A DNA stretch of 64,000 nucleotides from Lentisphaeria bacterium (GCA_017507125.1 JAFWBQ010000121.1:1-64000); one strand, 5' to 3'. Positions 8,874 through 19,064 are shown, numbered from the stretch's first letter. The notes: generated by a model not told the origin, from the letters alone. Numbers and translations are program-made.

Positions 8874-11186
8874 ATGACAGCGATCCTGGTTCCCCGCAAC
8901 GAAGGTATTTTTTCAATTGCCGCCGCTGAGCTTGTTTCATTTCTCAAGCGTATTACGGGCAAAGAAATTCCGCTCCTGACTGAAGATGACGGAAAAAGTG
9001 ATCTTCTGGTTCTGGGCTCTGATGCGGTCAATGCTTTTTCCCACAGGATGATCATTGAAAAGGTGATCCCCGGTTTCAAACTCCGCACCGGGAGCGATGA
9101 TTACCATCTTCTCAGCGCTCAATGGGGCAGACGCAAACTGCTTTTTATTGCCGGAGCCCGTCCCCGGGCGCTGCTTTACGGCGTCTATTACTACCTTGAA
9201 ACTTACGGAGAATGCCACTATTTCTGGGATGGCGACAGAGTTCCCCGGAAAAAGTCTCTTGAGATGAGCGGCATTGATATCTCTGAATCCCCCCGCTTTG
9301 AGTACCGGGGAGTGCGCTACTTTGCCCACCGCAGCCTCAACCGCTTTCAGGCGGAGCATTGGGACTTTGAAGAGTGGAAGAAAGAGATCGACTGGATCCT
9401 TAAAAAAAGACTCAATACCTTTATGCTCCGCATCGGACTTGACGACCTTTTTCAGCAGACTTTCCCTGAATTTGTGAAATATCCCTCATGGCAGGTTCCT
9501 GAGTCAAAGCCCCGTTCTTACGATGACCGTGATCTTTTCTGGTCCCTTGAGTACCGGGGCGAACTGCGGCGCAAGATATTGAGCTATGCCCGCGAAAGAG
9601 ACCTGATCCATCCTGAGGATGTGGGGACCATGACCCACTGGTACAGCAGAACTCCTTATGATTTTCTCAACCATGTGAAACCTGAATTTATTCCTCAGGC
9701 CACCACAGCCTATAATCAGGAAACGGGGCTTGTGTGGGATATCCGCAAGGATGAAAACCTTGAAAATTACTTCAAACTCACAAGAAAGAGCATTGAGCTC
9801 CACGGGAAACCTGCCCTGTTCCATACCATCGGACTTGCTGAGCGGCGCTGTTACAATGACCGGCAGAGCAACCATGAGATGAAACTTTATACCTACCGCC
9901 GCATTATCAGCAAACTCCGTGAAGAGTATCCCGAAACCCCTTTGATGATCGGCACATGGGATTTCTGCATGTATTGGAATTGCAATGAGGTGCAGGCACT
10001 TGTCAGAGAACTTGATCCGCGGAACACGATCATTTTTGACTACACCTCAGATACCAGTGATGAGGTCAATAACTTTACGAACTGGGGCGTTGTGAATAAA
10101 TTCCCCTGGATGTTCGGTATCTTCCATGCCTATGAATCCGCCAACGGGATCCGGGGCAATTACGACATCATCGCCCGCAGACTTCCCGTCGCTGCGGAGG
10201 ACCCCATGTGCAAAGGATTTTTCTTCTGGCCCGAAAACAGCCATGCCGACACCTTGATGCTTGAGTTTTTTGCCGCCAAGGCGTGGGATCCTTCTGAATG
10301 CACTCTTGAAGCCTTTCTGCCTGAGTTCTGTGCCAAACGCTATGGTGAAAAGAGCGGAGAAATGCTGGAAGTCTGGCGCCTTGCCTCAGATGCCGTCAAA
10401 AATATCGGCTGGTGCGGTCCCGGGGACCCGGTGAAACGCCCCGGATCGTCCCATAATGTGCTGTCAACTTTGATTTACGGTACCGGCTATATCACCTCGG
10501 ATCCCGTCACGTTGGGGATCCATTCAAGTCAGGTCAAACACATGGAAGAGGCGGTAAGCAAACTTCCGCAGCTGTGCCGTGCCCTTGCCGCGCAGACTTC
10601 CGGGGCAGGGGAGTTCATCTGCCGGGATATTGTGGATCTTGCCCTTATGGCAATTGGCAGGATCGAGAGTTACGGATTTTCAAAACTCTTCCTTGCCATG
10701 GAGTCGTGGCGCAACGGTCAGAGTACCGGAAAAGAGGTTATCTCACTTCTCAAACAGATGCGGAGCGCGGCAGAACTTGAACATAAGATCGTCTCCTCCC
10801 ATGAAGATTACTCCATGTTTCACTCTCTCAAACTTCTTCAGCAGAAACATGAGACCAATCCGGATTTTGAAAAAACGTTGAAGGCCAATGGTGAGAACTC
10901 CTACTGCCGTGCCGTGATCGCAGAGTTTTTCCCCGCTCTTTATCTGCCTCAGCTTGAATTTTACGAAGGCTGGGTCACTGATAAGATCCGCTCCGGCGAC
11001 CGCTCCCCCTGGGAGTACCCATCCTGTTTTACCGATGCCATCAAAGAGTTTCAGGAGTATTTTTACAATGAAGACCTTGAAACTTTTGCCCCCGACATTC
11101 CCGGGGCGCGCAAAGGATTGAAACGCAATCTGATGCGTTTGGCAGATACAATAGAAAAAATCATCACCAACGGAACCGGAAAGTGA
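8874..11186 (+). CDS. Putative glycoside hydrolase, alpha-N-acetylglucosaminidase (GH89)-like
   Basis: 770 residues, no signal peptide, so probably cytoplasmic. The first ~140 residues form an alpha/beta domain of the kind found before GH20, GH67 and GH89 barrels (LLYGVYYYLETYGECHYFWD). The next part begins RFEYRGVRYFAHRSLN and EEWKKEIDWILKKRLNTFML, matching in layout the GH89 segment where a Trp/Asp-rich helix precedes the barrel. FHTIGLAERRCYND sits where the GH89 acid/base region is expected, and LEAFLPEFCAKRYG resembles the GH89 C-terminal helical domain. Family assignment is by motif layout, not alignment. Catalytic acids are not proven. It is followed 9 bp later by a GH20 gene, which supports amino-sugar glycan degradation inside the cell. 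Confidence 0.55.
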   Translation: MTAILVPRNEGIFSIAAAELVSFLKRITGKEIPLLTEDDGKSDLLVLGSDAVNAFSHRMIIEKVIPGFKLRTGSDDYHLLSAQWGRRKLLFIAGARPRALLYGVYYYLETYGECHYFWDGDRVPRKKSLEMSGIDISESPRFEYRGVRYFAHRSLNRFQAEHWDFEEWKKEIDWILKKRLNTFMLRIGLDDLFQQTFPEFVKYPSWQVPESKPRSYDDRDLFWSLEYRGELRRKILSYARERDLIHPEDVGTMTHWYSRTPYDFLNHVKPEFIPQATTAYNQETGLVWDIRKDENLENYFKLTRKSIELHGKPALFHTIGLAERRCYNDRQSNHEMKLYTYRRIISKLREEYPETPLMIGTWDFCMYWNCNEVQALVRELDPRNTIIFDYTSDTSDEVNNFTNWGVVNKFPWMFGIFHAYESANGIRGNYDIIARRLPVAAEDPMCKGFFFWPENSHADTLMLEFFAAKAWDPSECTLEAFLPEFCAKRYGEKSGEMLEVWRLASDAVKNIGWCGPGDPVKRPGSSHNVLSTLIYGTGYITSDPVTLGIHSSQVKHMEEAVSKLPQLCRALAAQTSGAGEFICRDIVDLALMAIGRIESYGFSKLFLAMESWRNGQSTGKEVISLLKQMRSAAELEHKIVSSHEDYSMFHSLKLLQQKHETNPDFEKTLKANGENSYCRAVIAEFFPALYLPQLEFYEGWVTDKIRSGDRSPWEYPSCFTDAIKEFQEYFYNEDLETFAPDIPGARKGLKRNLMRLADTIEKIITNGTGK

Positions 11187-11195
11187 GGTGTCCCT

Positions 11196-12689
11196 ATGAA
11201 TGAGCGTGAAGTGAAAATCCTGACCGACCGTCTTATTCCAGTGCCGCAACAGCTGGAATTCAAAGACGGAGCCGAATATATCCTCAAAGAAAAGTGCCGG
11301 GTAACGGTTACGATTTGTGATTATTCAGGTGTCGAAAAAACAGTGAAAGAGTTGTTCAAACTCTTCTGGGGGATAACGCCGGATTTGAGTGTCAAAGGAC
11401 GTCTTTTGAAGAAAAGTGACGCATTGGAGTCCTATACACTCGAAGTTTCTGAAGATGAGATCCTCATAGATGCTTCAAGTAATACAGGGGTGATGAATGC
11501 CCTCAAAACTCTGCGGCAGCTTGCCGAAGCAGAGCGGGGCGTGGCGAAGACTGAAAGTTATTTTCTTGTCCAGTGCGCGATCAATGATTTCCCTGCCATG
11601 GCTTTCAGGGGCATCCATCTTTGCGTTTTCCCTGAAACGCCTCTGTGGGATATTGAAAGGCAGATACGTATTGCTGCTTATCATAAATTCAATTACGCCG
11701 TCATTGAGACATGGGGGATCTTCCCTTTTGAATCCCATCCCGAAATGTGCTGGGCGGATAAGAAAATCGAAAAAAGTGAACTCAAGCGTCTCATTCGTCT
11801 GGGGCAGGATCTGGGGATCACTCTGATCCCTCAGTTCAATCTGCTGGGACACGCCACAGCCAGCCGTTCCATCACCGGTAAACATGCTGTATTGAGTTAT
11901 GATCCTTCATTGCAGAGCCTTTTTGAACCTGAAGGGTGGACATGGTGTCTGACCAATCCTGAGACCCGCAGGGTGCTGACCGATCTTGTGCTGGAACTTT
12001 ATGAGTTTTACGATTATCCCCCCTTCTTCCACATCGGCTGTGATGAAGCTGACAACATCGGAACATGCCGGGATTGCCGCCGCAAAGAGTTGAAAGATCT
12101 TGTCCGGGATCACATCTGCTATTTCCACGATCTTTTTGCCAAACAGGGAACGCGGATCATCATGTGGCACGATATGCTGCTCCAAACCGGGGATGAAAGG
12201 TGGAAAGGCTACATCGTTTGCGGTCTGCCTGAACACAAATTGAGCGAGCTTTACAAAGAACTCCCCCGGGATATCATCATTGCTGACTGGCAGTACGGAT
12301 ACCCCAAAGAAAAAAGCGAAGATCCGGAACCCCATTGGCCCACGGCAAAGTTTTTCAAGTCAGAGGAGTTCCCGGTTCTGGTCTGCCCCTGGCTCAATCA
12401 GGACGGTATGAAAAGTCTGGGACGTTTTGCCGCTGAAGAGAAACTTTTCGGAATGCTTGAAACCACCTGGCACATTTCCCATGACAGGAGTTTTGCCCAC
12501 ATCTTCTGCACCGCTGCCTATGCGTCATGGAATCCTTCTGTGAATCCGGGAGTGACTCTGTCGACCCGCCTCTCTCTGGCACATCACCTCCGCCAGCTGG
12601 GATGGGATACGGGAATTGATGAATACATCAAAACCGGCTGGAGCCAGTATCAGGTCGATCCCGGACATCATCCCCACACGGTCATTTAA
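11196..12689 (+). CDS. Beta-N-acetylhexosaminidase (GH20 family), intracellular
   Basis: 497 residues. An N-terminal alpha/beta domain of about 130 residues (GH20b type) is followed by a TIM barrel that starts at AFRGIHLCVFP. The family's catalytic signature is present as HIGCDEAD at 279-286, with D283 orienting the acetamido group and E284 as acid/base in substrate-assisted catalysis. A typical GH20 has Gly or Ala where this protein has C282. WHDMLLQ and the late LETTWH (W) fit the barrel end that lines the -1 pocket. No signal peptide is seen. It is the second gene of an operon with the GH89-like protein and probably acts on oligosaccharides already imported. The GAGG at 11184-11187 serves as the ribosome-binding site. 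Confidence 0.8.
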   Translation: MNEREVKILTDRLIPVPQQLEFKDGAEYILKEKCRVTVTICDYSGVEKTVKELFKLFWGITPDLSVKGRLLKKSDALESYTLEVSEDEILIDASSNTGVMNALKTLRQLAEAERGVAKTESYFLVQCAINDFPAMAFRGIHLCVFPETPLWDIERQIRIAAYHKFNYAVIETWGIFPFESHPEMCWADKKIEKSELKRLIRLGQDLGITLIPQFNLLGHATASRSITGKHAVLSYDPSLQSLFEPEGWTWCLTNPETRRVLTDLVLELYEFYDYPPFFHIGCDEADNIGTCRDCRRKELKDLVRDHICYFHDLFAKQGTRIIMWHDMLLQTGDERWKGYIVCGLPEHKLSELYKELPRDIIIADWQYGYPKEKSEDPEPHWPTAKFFKSEEFPVLVCPWLNQDGMKSLGRFAAEEKLFGMLETTWHISHDRSFAHIFCTAAYASWNPSVNPGVTLSTRLSLAHHLRQLGWDTGIDEYIKTGWSQYQVDPGHHPHTVI

Positions 12690-12698
12690 AAGCAGAAA

Positions 12699-12740
12699 GG
12701 GGAAAAGGAGAGAAAACTTCTTTTTCCCGCTTTTTTTTTT
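12699..12740 (+). terminator. Probable rho-independent terminator of the glycosidase operon
   Basis: GGGGAAAAGGAG (about 12699-12710) pairs imperfectly with CTTCTTTTTCCC (12718-12728) and is followed by a run of ten T's at 12731-12740. Confidence 0.6.
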
Positions 12741-12753
12741 GTCTTCTGCTGAC

Positions 12754-14061
12754 TTATTCAGAGTAGTCGCAGCTTTCACTTGATGAGAAAAGATCTTTGT
12801 ACTTGAAGTAGCTTTCCTTATCCATGGCGCAAGGCAATGCGGCAATTTCCTTACCTTTTGCACCATTGTTGGAAAGAAGCGAAACGGCATCCATCGCCAG
12901 CAGTTTTGCGCCGTCGATGTAGGCTTTTTCCGGATCGGTGACGACAAAATCCTTTGCGTGGGGGGAACCGGAGAAACCCGCACAGTAAGCGTGCAGCGCA
13001 GGCATCAGCTGGCTTACATCGCCCATGTCTGTGGAAGATCCCCGGTGTCCGAAGTTGGTCAGGATTCCGCCGTTGAGTTCTTTCAGGTTCTCTGCATGGA
13101 CTGCGTTGAGTTCGGGGCAGCTTTTGTAGGGCATGTCGCCGCCGAGGTTATGGATGGTGACTTTTCCGCCGTATGCCATGGCGGCGCCTTTAACGCAGCG
13201 GTCCACCACATCGCAGGCGCGTTTTACTGCCTCAGGAGTTTTGGCGCGGACTTGAAGTTCCAGTTCCGCCCGGGCGGGAACCACATTGACGGCACTGCCG
13301 CCGTCAGAGATGATGCCGTGGATCCGGACACTTTCTTTATCATCAAAGGTATCTCTCTGGGAGTCGATCATGTTCAGCGCCTGCCGCGCCATGGAGGCGG
13401 CGTTGATGCCATCCCACGGACGCAGTCCGCTGTGGGCGGCTTTCCCTTCAAAAATGATCTGTTTCATGCAGAAACCGTTGAAACTTTCAGGGGTGAAAGT
13501 GTCATGTCCGGCATGGATCAGTAAAACGGCGTCAATGTCATCAAGAATGCCCAGTTTGATAAATTCAGGCTTGCCGCAGCAGTAGGTGAGCTTGCCTGAG
13601 GAAATAAGCAAGCGGCAGTACTCCAGACTCTGGAACTCTTCTGCCGGGACGGCAATAAAGGCGACTGCTCCCCACAGCTCTTTGATGACTTTGCTCAGAG
13701 CCCGTGCCGCTCCCAGCATCATGGTCATTTGTGCATGGTGTCCGCAAGCATGGGCGGCTCCTGTTTCAGGATCGGCAAAGGCGTGGCTCGGCACCGGGAG
13801 TGCATCCAGTTCTCCCATGATGGCAATACGGGGCCCCGGACGGCCGCTTTCCATATCGGCACGGACTCCGGTCAGAGCAATGCCGGTTTTGACTTCAAGT
13901 CCCAGTTTTCGCAGTTCATCAGCAGCAAGAGCCGCTGTTTTTTCCTCCCGGAACCCCAGTTCCGGATTATGGAGTATCTTATCTGCAAGAGCAAATATTT
14001 CAGAACGCTGCTCATCAACGGCAGCGATAATTTCTTTTTTGAGTTCGCTTGCACTTTTCAT
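12754..14061 (-). CDS. M20-family amidohydrolase/peptidase (aminoacylase-like)
   Basis: 435 residues of the M20D (AbgB/IAA-amino-acid hydrolase-like) family, which remove N-acyl groups or cleave small amides using a dinuclear metal site. Visible motifs are ILHNPELGFREEKTA near the N-terminus, MGELDALPVP, the metal-binding AHACGHHAQMTMMLG, and PAEEF with the general-base Glu. The dimerisation domain follows from about residue 190. Length and layout match the family. It is separated from the upstream nrnA gene by a terminator at 14082-14111 and so is probably expressed on its own. AAGGA lies about 8 nt before the ATG. The natural substrate is not predictable; an N-acyl amino acid or p-aminobenzoyl-glutamate-like compound is possible. 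Confidence 0.8.
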   Translation of the reverse strand: MKSASELKKEIIAAVDEQRSEIFALADKILHNPELGFREEKTAALAADELRKLGLEVKTGIALTGVRADMESGRPGPRIAIMGELDALPVPSHAFADPETGAAHACGHHAQMTMMLGAARALSKVIKELWGAVAFIAVPAEEFQSLEYCRLLISSGKLTYCCGKPEFIKLGILDDIDAVLLIHAGHDTFTPESFNGFCMKQIIFEGKAAHSGLRPWDGINAASMARQALNMIDSQRDTFDDKESVRIHGIISDGGSAVNVVPARAELELQVRAKTPEAVKRACDVVDRCVKGAAMAYGGKVTIHNLGGDMPYKSCPELNAVHAENLKELNGGILTNFGHRGSSTDMGDVSQLMPALHAYCAGFSGSPHAKDFVVTDPEKAYIDGAKLLAMDAVSLLSNNGAKGKEIAALPCAMDKESYFKYKDLFSSSESCDYSE

Positions 14062-14081
14062 GTGAAAAATCCTTTCAGTAT

Positions 14082-14111
14082 AAAAAAAGGCTCTGAATTT
14101 TAATCAGAACC
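14082..14111 (-). terminator. Terminator of the nusA-infB-rbfA-nrnA operon
   Basis: On the minus strand GGTTCTGA pairs with TCAGAGCC (one mismatch) around a 7-nt loop and is followed by seven T's (14088-14082). Confidence 0.85.
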
Positions 14112-14130
14112 TCGTATAAGACAGAGTGTT

Positions 14131-15120
14131 TTACGCAAAGAGCTGCGTGAGTTTTTCCACCAACGCTTTTTCTGCATCACCGATGGAGCCTTCATAAGTG
14201 GCACCGGCTGCAAGTTCGTGGCCGCCGCCGTTGAAAGCTCTTGCCACAGGCCCTACAGGGTAGCGGCTCTCTTTGCTCCGCATGGAAATCTTGATGCCGC
14301 CGGGACCTTCATAAAGAAGCATTGCAATGATGACACCGTCAATTTCACGCAAAAGATCAATCAGCCCCTCATCTTCTTTGATGTTGAAATCATACTTTTT
14401 TGCCAGTTCCGGAGGAATACAGGCATAGGCGATCCTGTTGTCTAAGGCGAACTTCAGGTGTTCCCGCATGAGTTCATTTTCGAACCGCATCTGATTCAGG
14501 GGTTTGCTGAAAAAGACCGCATTGACGATTTTTTCCAGTTCAGCTCCCCGTTCCAGAAGTATGGCGGCGTTCCGCATGGTGTCGGCAGAGGTGTTGGAAA
14601 AACGGAAGCAACCTGTATCGGTCATCATTCCCGTCAGAAGAGGTGAGGCACATTTTTCAGGAATCGTGATCTCTGAGGCACACATGATCTTTACCAGCAG
14701 TTCACTGCAGCTGGCAGTGTTCCCGGACACCAGATTGAAAAAGGCGGATCCCATGGAGTTCCCCCCATGGTGATCAATATTGATGAAACGCTTTGTCCTC
14801 AGTTCTTCAATGGTGAGAAACTCAGGTGCCCCCAGACGGGCGGGATTGGCACAGTCCACAGAGACAAAGGTATCAAAGGCATTGAATTTGTCTTCTGGAA
14901 GATCACTGAGATATCCGGAAAAAAGTTTTGTGTGACGGTGGGGGATCGTCCCCGGAATGAAGACTTCAGCTTTTTTGCCCGAAGACTCAAGAAAATACTT
15001 CAAGCCGAAAGAGGATCCCAGTGCATCACCGTCAGGACGCTGATGGGTGAAGATCAGAACATTTTCTGACTCCAGAAGCAGTTTTGCCGCCTCCCGGAGC
15101 TGCGATTGAGTCGCGCTCAT
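14131..15120 (-). CDS. nrnA: DHH-family phosphoesterase (NrnA-like oligoribonuclease / pAp phosphatase)
   Basis: 329 residues with the DHH-DHHA1 layout. Motif I is THQRPDGDALG, motif II VSVDCANPARLG, motif III the name-giving NIDHHGGN, and the DHHA1 domain ends with FNGGGHELAAGA that binds the substrate phosphate. NrnA degrades short RNA oligomers and dephosphorylates 3'-phosphoadenosine 5'-phosphate. In many bacteria nrnA sits downstream of infB-rbfA, as here. Its start codon overlaps the rbfA stop by 4 bp, so it is translationally coupled. A terminator follows at 14111-14082. Confidence 0.85.
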   Translation of the reverse strand: MSATQSQLREAAKLLLESENVLIFTHQRPDGDALGSSFGLKYFLESSGKKAEVFIPGTIPHRHTKLFSGYLSDLPEDKFNAFDTFVSVDCANPARLGAPEFLTIEELRTKRFINIDHHGGNSMGSAFFNLVSGNTASCSELLVKIMCASEITIPEKCASPLLTGMMTDTGCFRFSNTSADTMRNAAILLERGAELEKIVNAVFFSKPLNQMRFENELMREHLKFALDNRIAYACIPPELAKKYDFNIKEDEGLIDLLREIDGVIIAMLLYEGPGGIKISMRSKESRYPVGPVARAFNGGGHELAAGATYEGSIGDAEKALVEKLTQLFA

Positions 15121-15494
15121 TCTTCATCCTTTTCTGCGCCGGATTGCTCCGCTTTGTTGAGCAGAGCGAAAACCCGGTCGCCGCGTTCAATGGAGTTGTC
15201 TGCCTTGAATGTCAGCACCGGAGTGCGTTTGAATCCCAGTTCTGATGCCAGATCATCCTGCCATTTGACCTTGTTCTGGTCAAGTTCTGCCATGATTTTC
15301 TGCTTGTCAGCATTGGTGCCGCCGAAAATACTGATACCGACAGTTGCGTTGCGCAGATCGGTACCGGTATTGACGGTGGTGACGGAAACCAGAATGTTGT
15401 TTGCCCACACCCGGTCGGATTCAATCAGCCCTGCCAACTCTCTTTTGATAAGTTCGTTGACACGGGTCATGCGGTCTACGTTTCTCGGACTCAT
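15117..15494 (-). CDS. rbfA: Ribosome-binding factor A
   Basis: 125 residues, normal for RbfA, a KH-fold protein that binds the 30S subunit late in 16S rRNA maturation and in cold adaptation. The N-terminus RVNELIKRELAGLIESD is the family's first helix, and the core has ILVSVTTVNTGTDLRNATV followed by the strand LGFKRTPVLTFKADNS. The final ~15 residues are acidic (AEKDEE). The ATG overlaps the infB stop as TGATG, and the stop overlaps nrnA's start. The infB-rbfA order is widely conserved. Confidence 0.9.
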   Translation of the reverse strand: MSPRNVDRMTRVNELIKRELAGLIESDRVWANNILVSVTTVNTGTDLRNATVGISIFGGTNADKQKIMAELDQNKVKWQDDLASELGFKRTPVLTFKADNSIERGDRVFALLNKAEQSGAEKDEE

Positions 15495-17581
15495 CAGAGT
15501 GATGCCTTTTTGAGTTCAATGTTGTAGAATTCGATCTCGTCTCCTTCAACGAAGTCGGCAAAGTTGTCAAGACGGATACCGCATTCCAGACCCGCTTTGA
15601 CCTCTTTCACATCCTCTTTAAAGTGACGCAGACTTGTGACTTCACCGTTATAGATCAGCTCTTTACTGCGGCGCACCCTTGCTTTAGCACCCACTTTAAC
15701 GATACCGGATTCCACTTTGCAGCCGCAGATCTTGGGCCCTTTGGAAAGTTCAAAGATCTGCAAGATCCGCGCTTTGCCGGTGACGGTTTCCCGTTTTTCA
15801 GGTTCAAGTTTACCTGCCAGAGCGTCGGTGATATCTTCCAGCAGCTCGTAAATAATGGTGTAGAGACGGATCTCAACATGGCGCTTGGCGGCAAGATCAT
15901 TGACACCGGGAGAAACCTGAACGTGGAATCCCACGACCAGGGCGTTGGTGGCAGCGGCAAGTTCAATGTCATTGTCGCAGATGGAACCCACACTGTTGGC
16001 GATGACTTCGACTTTGATCTTGTCAGAGGGAAGCTCCTGAAGGGACTGGGCAATGGCTTCACCGGAGCCTTTGACGTCGGATTTGATGATGACGTTCAGA
16101 GAACGGCGGCCTTCGTTGTTGAGCTTGTTGAAAAGATCGTCGGCAGTGGAGATGTTGGAGGTCGCCAGCTGTTCGGTGCGTTTTTCTTCGCTGCGGCGTT
16201 CAGCTTCCTGACGTGCCTCTTTCTCTGACCCCATGACCAGCAGTTGGTCACCGGCTTCAGGCACTCCTGAAAGTCCCACGACTTTCACCGGGAATCCGGG
16301 TTTCACCTCTTTGATCCGTTTACCCTTGTCATCAATCAGCATACGGGCCTTGCCCCAGCATGAACCGCAGAGAATGGGGGCACCGACTTTAAGTGTTCCA
16401 TTTTGAATGAGAACGTGAGAGGTGGGCCCCAGTCCCTGTTCAAGCTGTGCTTCAAGGACAACGCCTTCGGCGGGACCGGTGGGGTCGGCTTTGAGTTCAA
16501 GCATGTCAGCTTCAACCAGAATACGTTCCAGAAGGTCGGGCAGACCCTCTTTCGTTTTGGCTGAAACTTTGACAACACCCACTTTACCGCCCCAGTCTTC
16601 ACTGGTCAGATTGTTCTGCTGCATGTGAAGCAGAACCTGATCGTAATCGGCGCCGGGAAGATCCATTTTGTTGGCGGCAACGATGATCGGCACATCAGCG
16701 GCAAGAGCATGGTTCATGGCTTCAACGGTCTGGGGTTTGAAACCTTCAACGGCTGAAACTGCCAGCACCACGATATCGGTGATATTGGCACCGCGGGCGC
16801 GCATGCTGGTGAAGGCCGCGTGTCCTGGAGTGTCGATAAAGGTGATGTGTTTGCCTTCGAATTCAACTGTTGAGGCGCCGATGTGCTGCGTAATGGCACC
16901 GGCTTCTCCTGCGGTCACATTGGTGTGACGGATGGCATCCTGCAGAGAGGTTTTGCCGTGGTCAACGTGTCCCATAAAGGTGACGACAGGGGGACGGGGA
17001 ACCAGTTTTGATTCATCCACTTCACGCTCACGCAAGGTGACGGGTTCGGGGGCGGCTGCTTTGGGAGCCGCGCCGATGACCAGTTCAAAACCTGCGGCTT
17101 CGCAGATTTTTTTGGCATTGGCGTCGGAAACAGTCTTGTTGATTCCGGAAAGTTCCCCGAGTTTGATCAGATCGGTCAAAACTTCATTGGGTTTGCGTCC
17201 GATAGCATCAGCAAGAGTTTTGACCACAATGGGGGAGCTCAAGGTGATGGTATTACCGGAGTCCCCAACTGATTTTTCCTGTTCGCCCTTGGAGTCAGAG
17301 TTTTTCCGATGGCTGTCTTTAGGGACCATTTCTTCGCGGCGGGAGTTGCCTTTTTTGGGGGCACCGGAGCGTTTGCCGCCTTTAGGAAGCAGGGCTTCTT
17401 CATCCTGCTGTCCATAAAGATCGTCAAAGAATGACTCAATCAAATCGGTCATGTCATCCGGGATTTTAGTCTTTTCAGCCTTGTCAACCTTTACTCCCTG
17501 GCGGACCAGTTCAGCGGCGATCAAGTTGGCGGAAACACCGTACTTGGCGGCAAGATCTTTTACTGTCAATGACTTACTCAC
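15494..17581 (-). CDS. infB: Translation initiation factor IF-2
   Basis: 695 residues. An IF2-N-type helix-turn domain at 1-55 ([20 protein letters not shown]) is followed by a short, charged, low-complexity linker (about 60-110) and a second IF2-N-like domain (about 115-170). The GTPase domain starts near 195: G1 is GHVDHGKT at 204-211, then [24 protein letters not shown] and SAKTKEGL. Domains II-IV, which contact initiator tRNA, complete the protein. The linker is much shorter than in enterobacteria or Myxococcus but normal for many phyla. It is coupled to rbfA (TGATG) and starts 12 bp after nusA. Confidence 0.95.
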   Translation of the reverse strand: MSKSLTVKDLAAKYGVSANLIAAELVRQGVKVDKAEKTKIPDDMTDLIESFFDDLYGQQDEEALLPKGGKRSGAPKKGNSRREEMVPKDSHRKNSDSKGEQEKSVGDSGNTITLSSPIVVKTLADAIGRKPNEVLTDLIKLGELSGINKTVSDANAKKICEAAGFELVIGAAPKAAAPEPVTLREREVDESKLVPRPPVVTFMGHVDHGKTSLQDAIRHTNVTAGEAGAITQHIGASTVEFEGKHITFIDTPGHAAFTSMRARGANITDIVVLAVSAVEGFKPQTVEAMNHALAADVPIIVAANKMDLPGADYDQVLLHMQQNNLTSEDWGGKVGVVKVSAKTKEGLPDLLERILVEADMLELKADPTGPAEGVVLEAQLEQGLGPTSHVLIQNGTLKVGAPILCGSCWGKARMLIDDKGKRIKEVKPGFPVKVVGLSGVPEAGDQLLVMGSEKEARQEAERRSEEKRTEQLATSNISTADDLFNKLNNEGRRSLNVIIKSDVKGSGEAIAQSLQELPSDKIKVEVIANSVGSICDNDIELAAATNALVVGFHVQVSPGVNDLAAKRHVEIRLYTIIYELLEDITDALAGKLEPEKRETVTGKARILQIFELSKGPKICGCKVESGIVKVGAKARVRRSKELIYNGEVTSLRHFKEDVKEVKAGLECGIRLDNFADFVEGDEIEFYNIELKKASL

Positions 17582-17593
17582 TTGCGGGACTCC

Positions 17594-18841
17594 TTATGCG
17601 TTATCTCCGGCGTTGGCGACGGCCTGATTGACTTCTGCCTGATCTATACCTTCAATGGCAAGCAGAGTTTCAGGATCAGCCGCGCGGACACCATCAAGGG
17701 TTATAAAACCGTTATCCACGAATTTTCTGGCGGTACCTGTGGAAATTTTCAACTGTTCCGCCAGAAGTTCGGCGGCCTGCTGCAGTTTTGACTCCATATC
17801 TGTTTTGGCAACCGGCTTATTCTCTTCCTGGCAGAGTGTGACGGTCCAACCCAGAAGTTTTCCGGCGAGGCGCACATTCTGAGCTTTGCGTCCCAAAGCG
17901 ACCCGGGACTGGTCACTGCTGACAGTTACCATAAGTGCATGTTTTTCCTCATCAACGGAGACGCTTTTGACTTTAGCCGGGAGCAGGGCGTTGGCAGCAT
18001 ATTTGCGGATATCTTCATCGTAAGGGATAATATCAATACGTTCAGCGCCCAGTTCTTCTGTAATGCGCTTGACGCGGATACCTCTCATGCCGATACAGGA
18101 ACCGACTGGATCTATCCGGCGGTCATCACTGCCTACAGCGATTTTTGTACGCTTGCCGGGTTCGCGGGCGATACCCATGATCTTTACGGTACCGTCGTGG
18201 ATCTCGCTGACTTCACGTTCAAAAAGTTTGACCACAAAATCGGGGGTGCTGCGAGTGACAATGAGACTGGGACCGGGGGCATTCACATCAACTTTGACCA
18301 ACAGAGCGTTGATGTGGTCACCGGGAGCGTACTGGTCTTCATAAATACGGTCCTTTGAGGACATGATACCTTCAGCTTTCTGAAAGTCGATGATGACACT
18401 GCCGTTCTCAAATTTTCTGACCACACCGTTGATGATCTGACCGACCCGATCCTTGAATTCCTCAAGGACATTTTCTTTTTCTGCTTTTCTCAGCTGCTGT
18501 GCGATGGCATTTCTGGCTGTCTGGGCGGCAATACGGCCGAAGTTCCGCGGAGTTACCTCCCACTTGACCACATCGCCTAACTTGACATCGGGGAACTGTT
18601 CTCTGGCGCGGTCAATGACGATCTGGTCAGGGGTGGGAATTGAATCCACCACTTCAAGATCCGCCCATGCTCTGATTTTTCCGGAAACGGGATCTATCTT
18701 GACGCTGAGATTGGCGGCAGGATGGATGCTTTTTCTTGAAGCGGTCAGGATCGCCGCTTCAAGAGCGCGGATCAAACTTTCTCTGGTTATCCCTCTTTGC
18801 TGTTCAACATATTCAAGCAGGGTCAACAATTCATTGCTCAT
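17594..18841 (-). CDS. nusA: Transcription termination/antitermination protein NusA
   Basis: 415 residues. The N-terminal RNA-polymerase-binding domain (to ~130) begins LLTLLEYVEQQRGITRESLI. An S1 RNA-binding domain (~135-200) follows, then two KH domains with GSCIGMRGIRVKRITEELG and ALGRKAQNVRLAGKLLGW. The C-terminal part (from ~345) is a helix-hairpin region similar to acidic repeat or SAM-like domains (LLAIEGIDQAEVNQAV). In most bacteria rimP precedes nusA; here nusA is first in the operon, with a 217-nt leader holding a terminator-like hairpin, so autoregulation by attenuation is plausible. infB follows after 12 bp. Confidence 0.95.
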   Translation of the reverse strand: MSNELLTLLEYVEQQRGITRESLIRALEAAILTASRKSIHPAANLSVKIDPVSGKIRAWADLEVVDSIPTPDQIVIDRAREQFPDVKLGDVVKWEVTPRNFGRIAAQTARNAIAQQLRKAEKENVLEEFKDRVGQIINGVVRKFENGSVIIDFQKAEGIMSSKDRIYEDQYAPGDHINALLVKVDVNAPGPSLIVTRSTPDFVVKLFEREVSEIHDGTVKIMGIAREPGKRTKIAVGSDDRRIDPVGSCIGMRGIRVKRITEELGAERIDIIPYDEDIRKYAANALLPAKVKSVSVDEEKHALMVTVSSDQSRVALGRKAQNVRLAGKLLGWTVTLCQEENKPVAKTDMESKLQQAAELLAEQLKISTGTARKFVDNGFITLDGVRAADPETLLAIEGIDQAEVNQAVANAGDNA

Positions 18842-18956
18842 ACTACATTATCCTCTGTTACTTTCCTGTTACTCAACTTCTTTTTCCGGCACGGAACCGT
18901 CATTCCGGCTCCCCTGTTATGATATTGTTACGGCACCCGTTTCTGAGGTGCCAATA

Positions 18957-18989
18957 AATAAAAAAGCGGGTTGTTGCCGTCCCACTTTC
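18957..18989 (-). terminator. Terminator-like hairpin in the nusA leader (attenuator candidate)
   Basis: On the minus strand AAAGTGGG pairs with CCCGCTTT (one G-U) around ACGGCAACAA and runs into TTTTTTATTTATT. It lies between the predicted promoter and the nusA start and ends no upstream gene. A second hairpin, GGCACC/GGTGCC, lies further downstream in the leader. Confidence 0.6.
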
Positions 18990-19064
18990 AAAATGCGTCA
19001 TAACGCGTTGATTTTTTGAAACCGGACCGGCACGTTTCCGGTGATTCACACCAGTCCTTAATAT

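Noticed and set aside
15623-16228. Plus-strand open frame opposite infB
   Set aside because: Antisense shadow of IF-2 domain III/IV codons; the infB frame is unambiguous.
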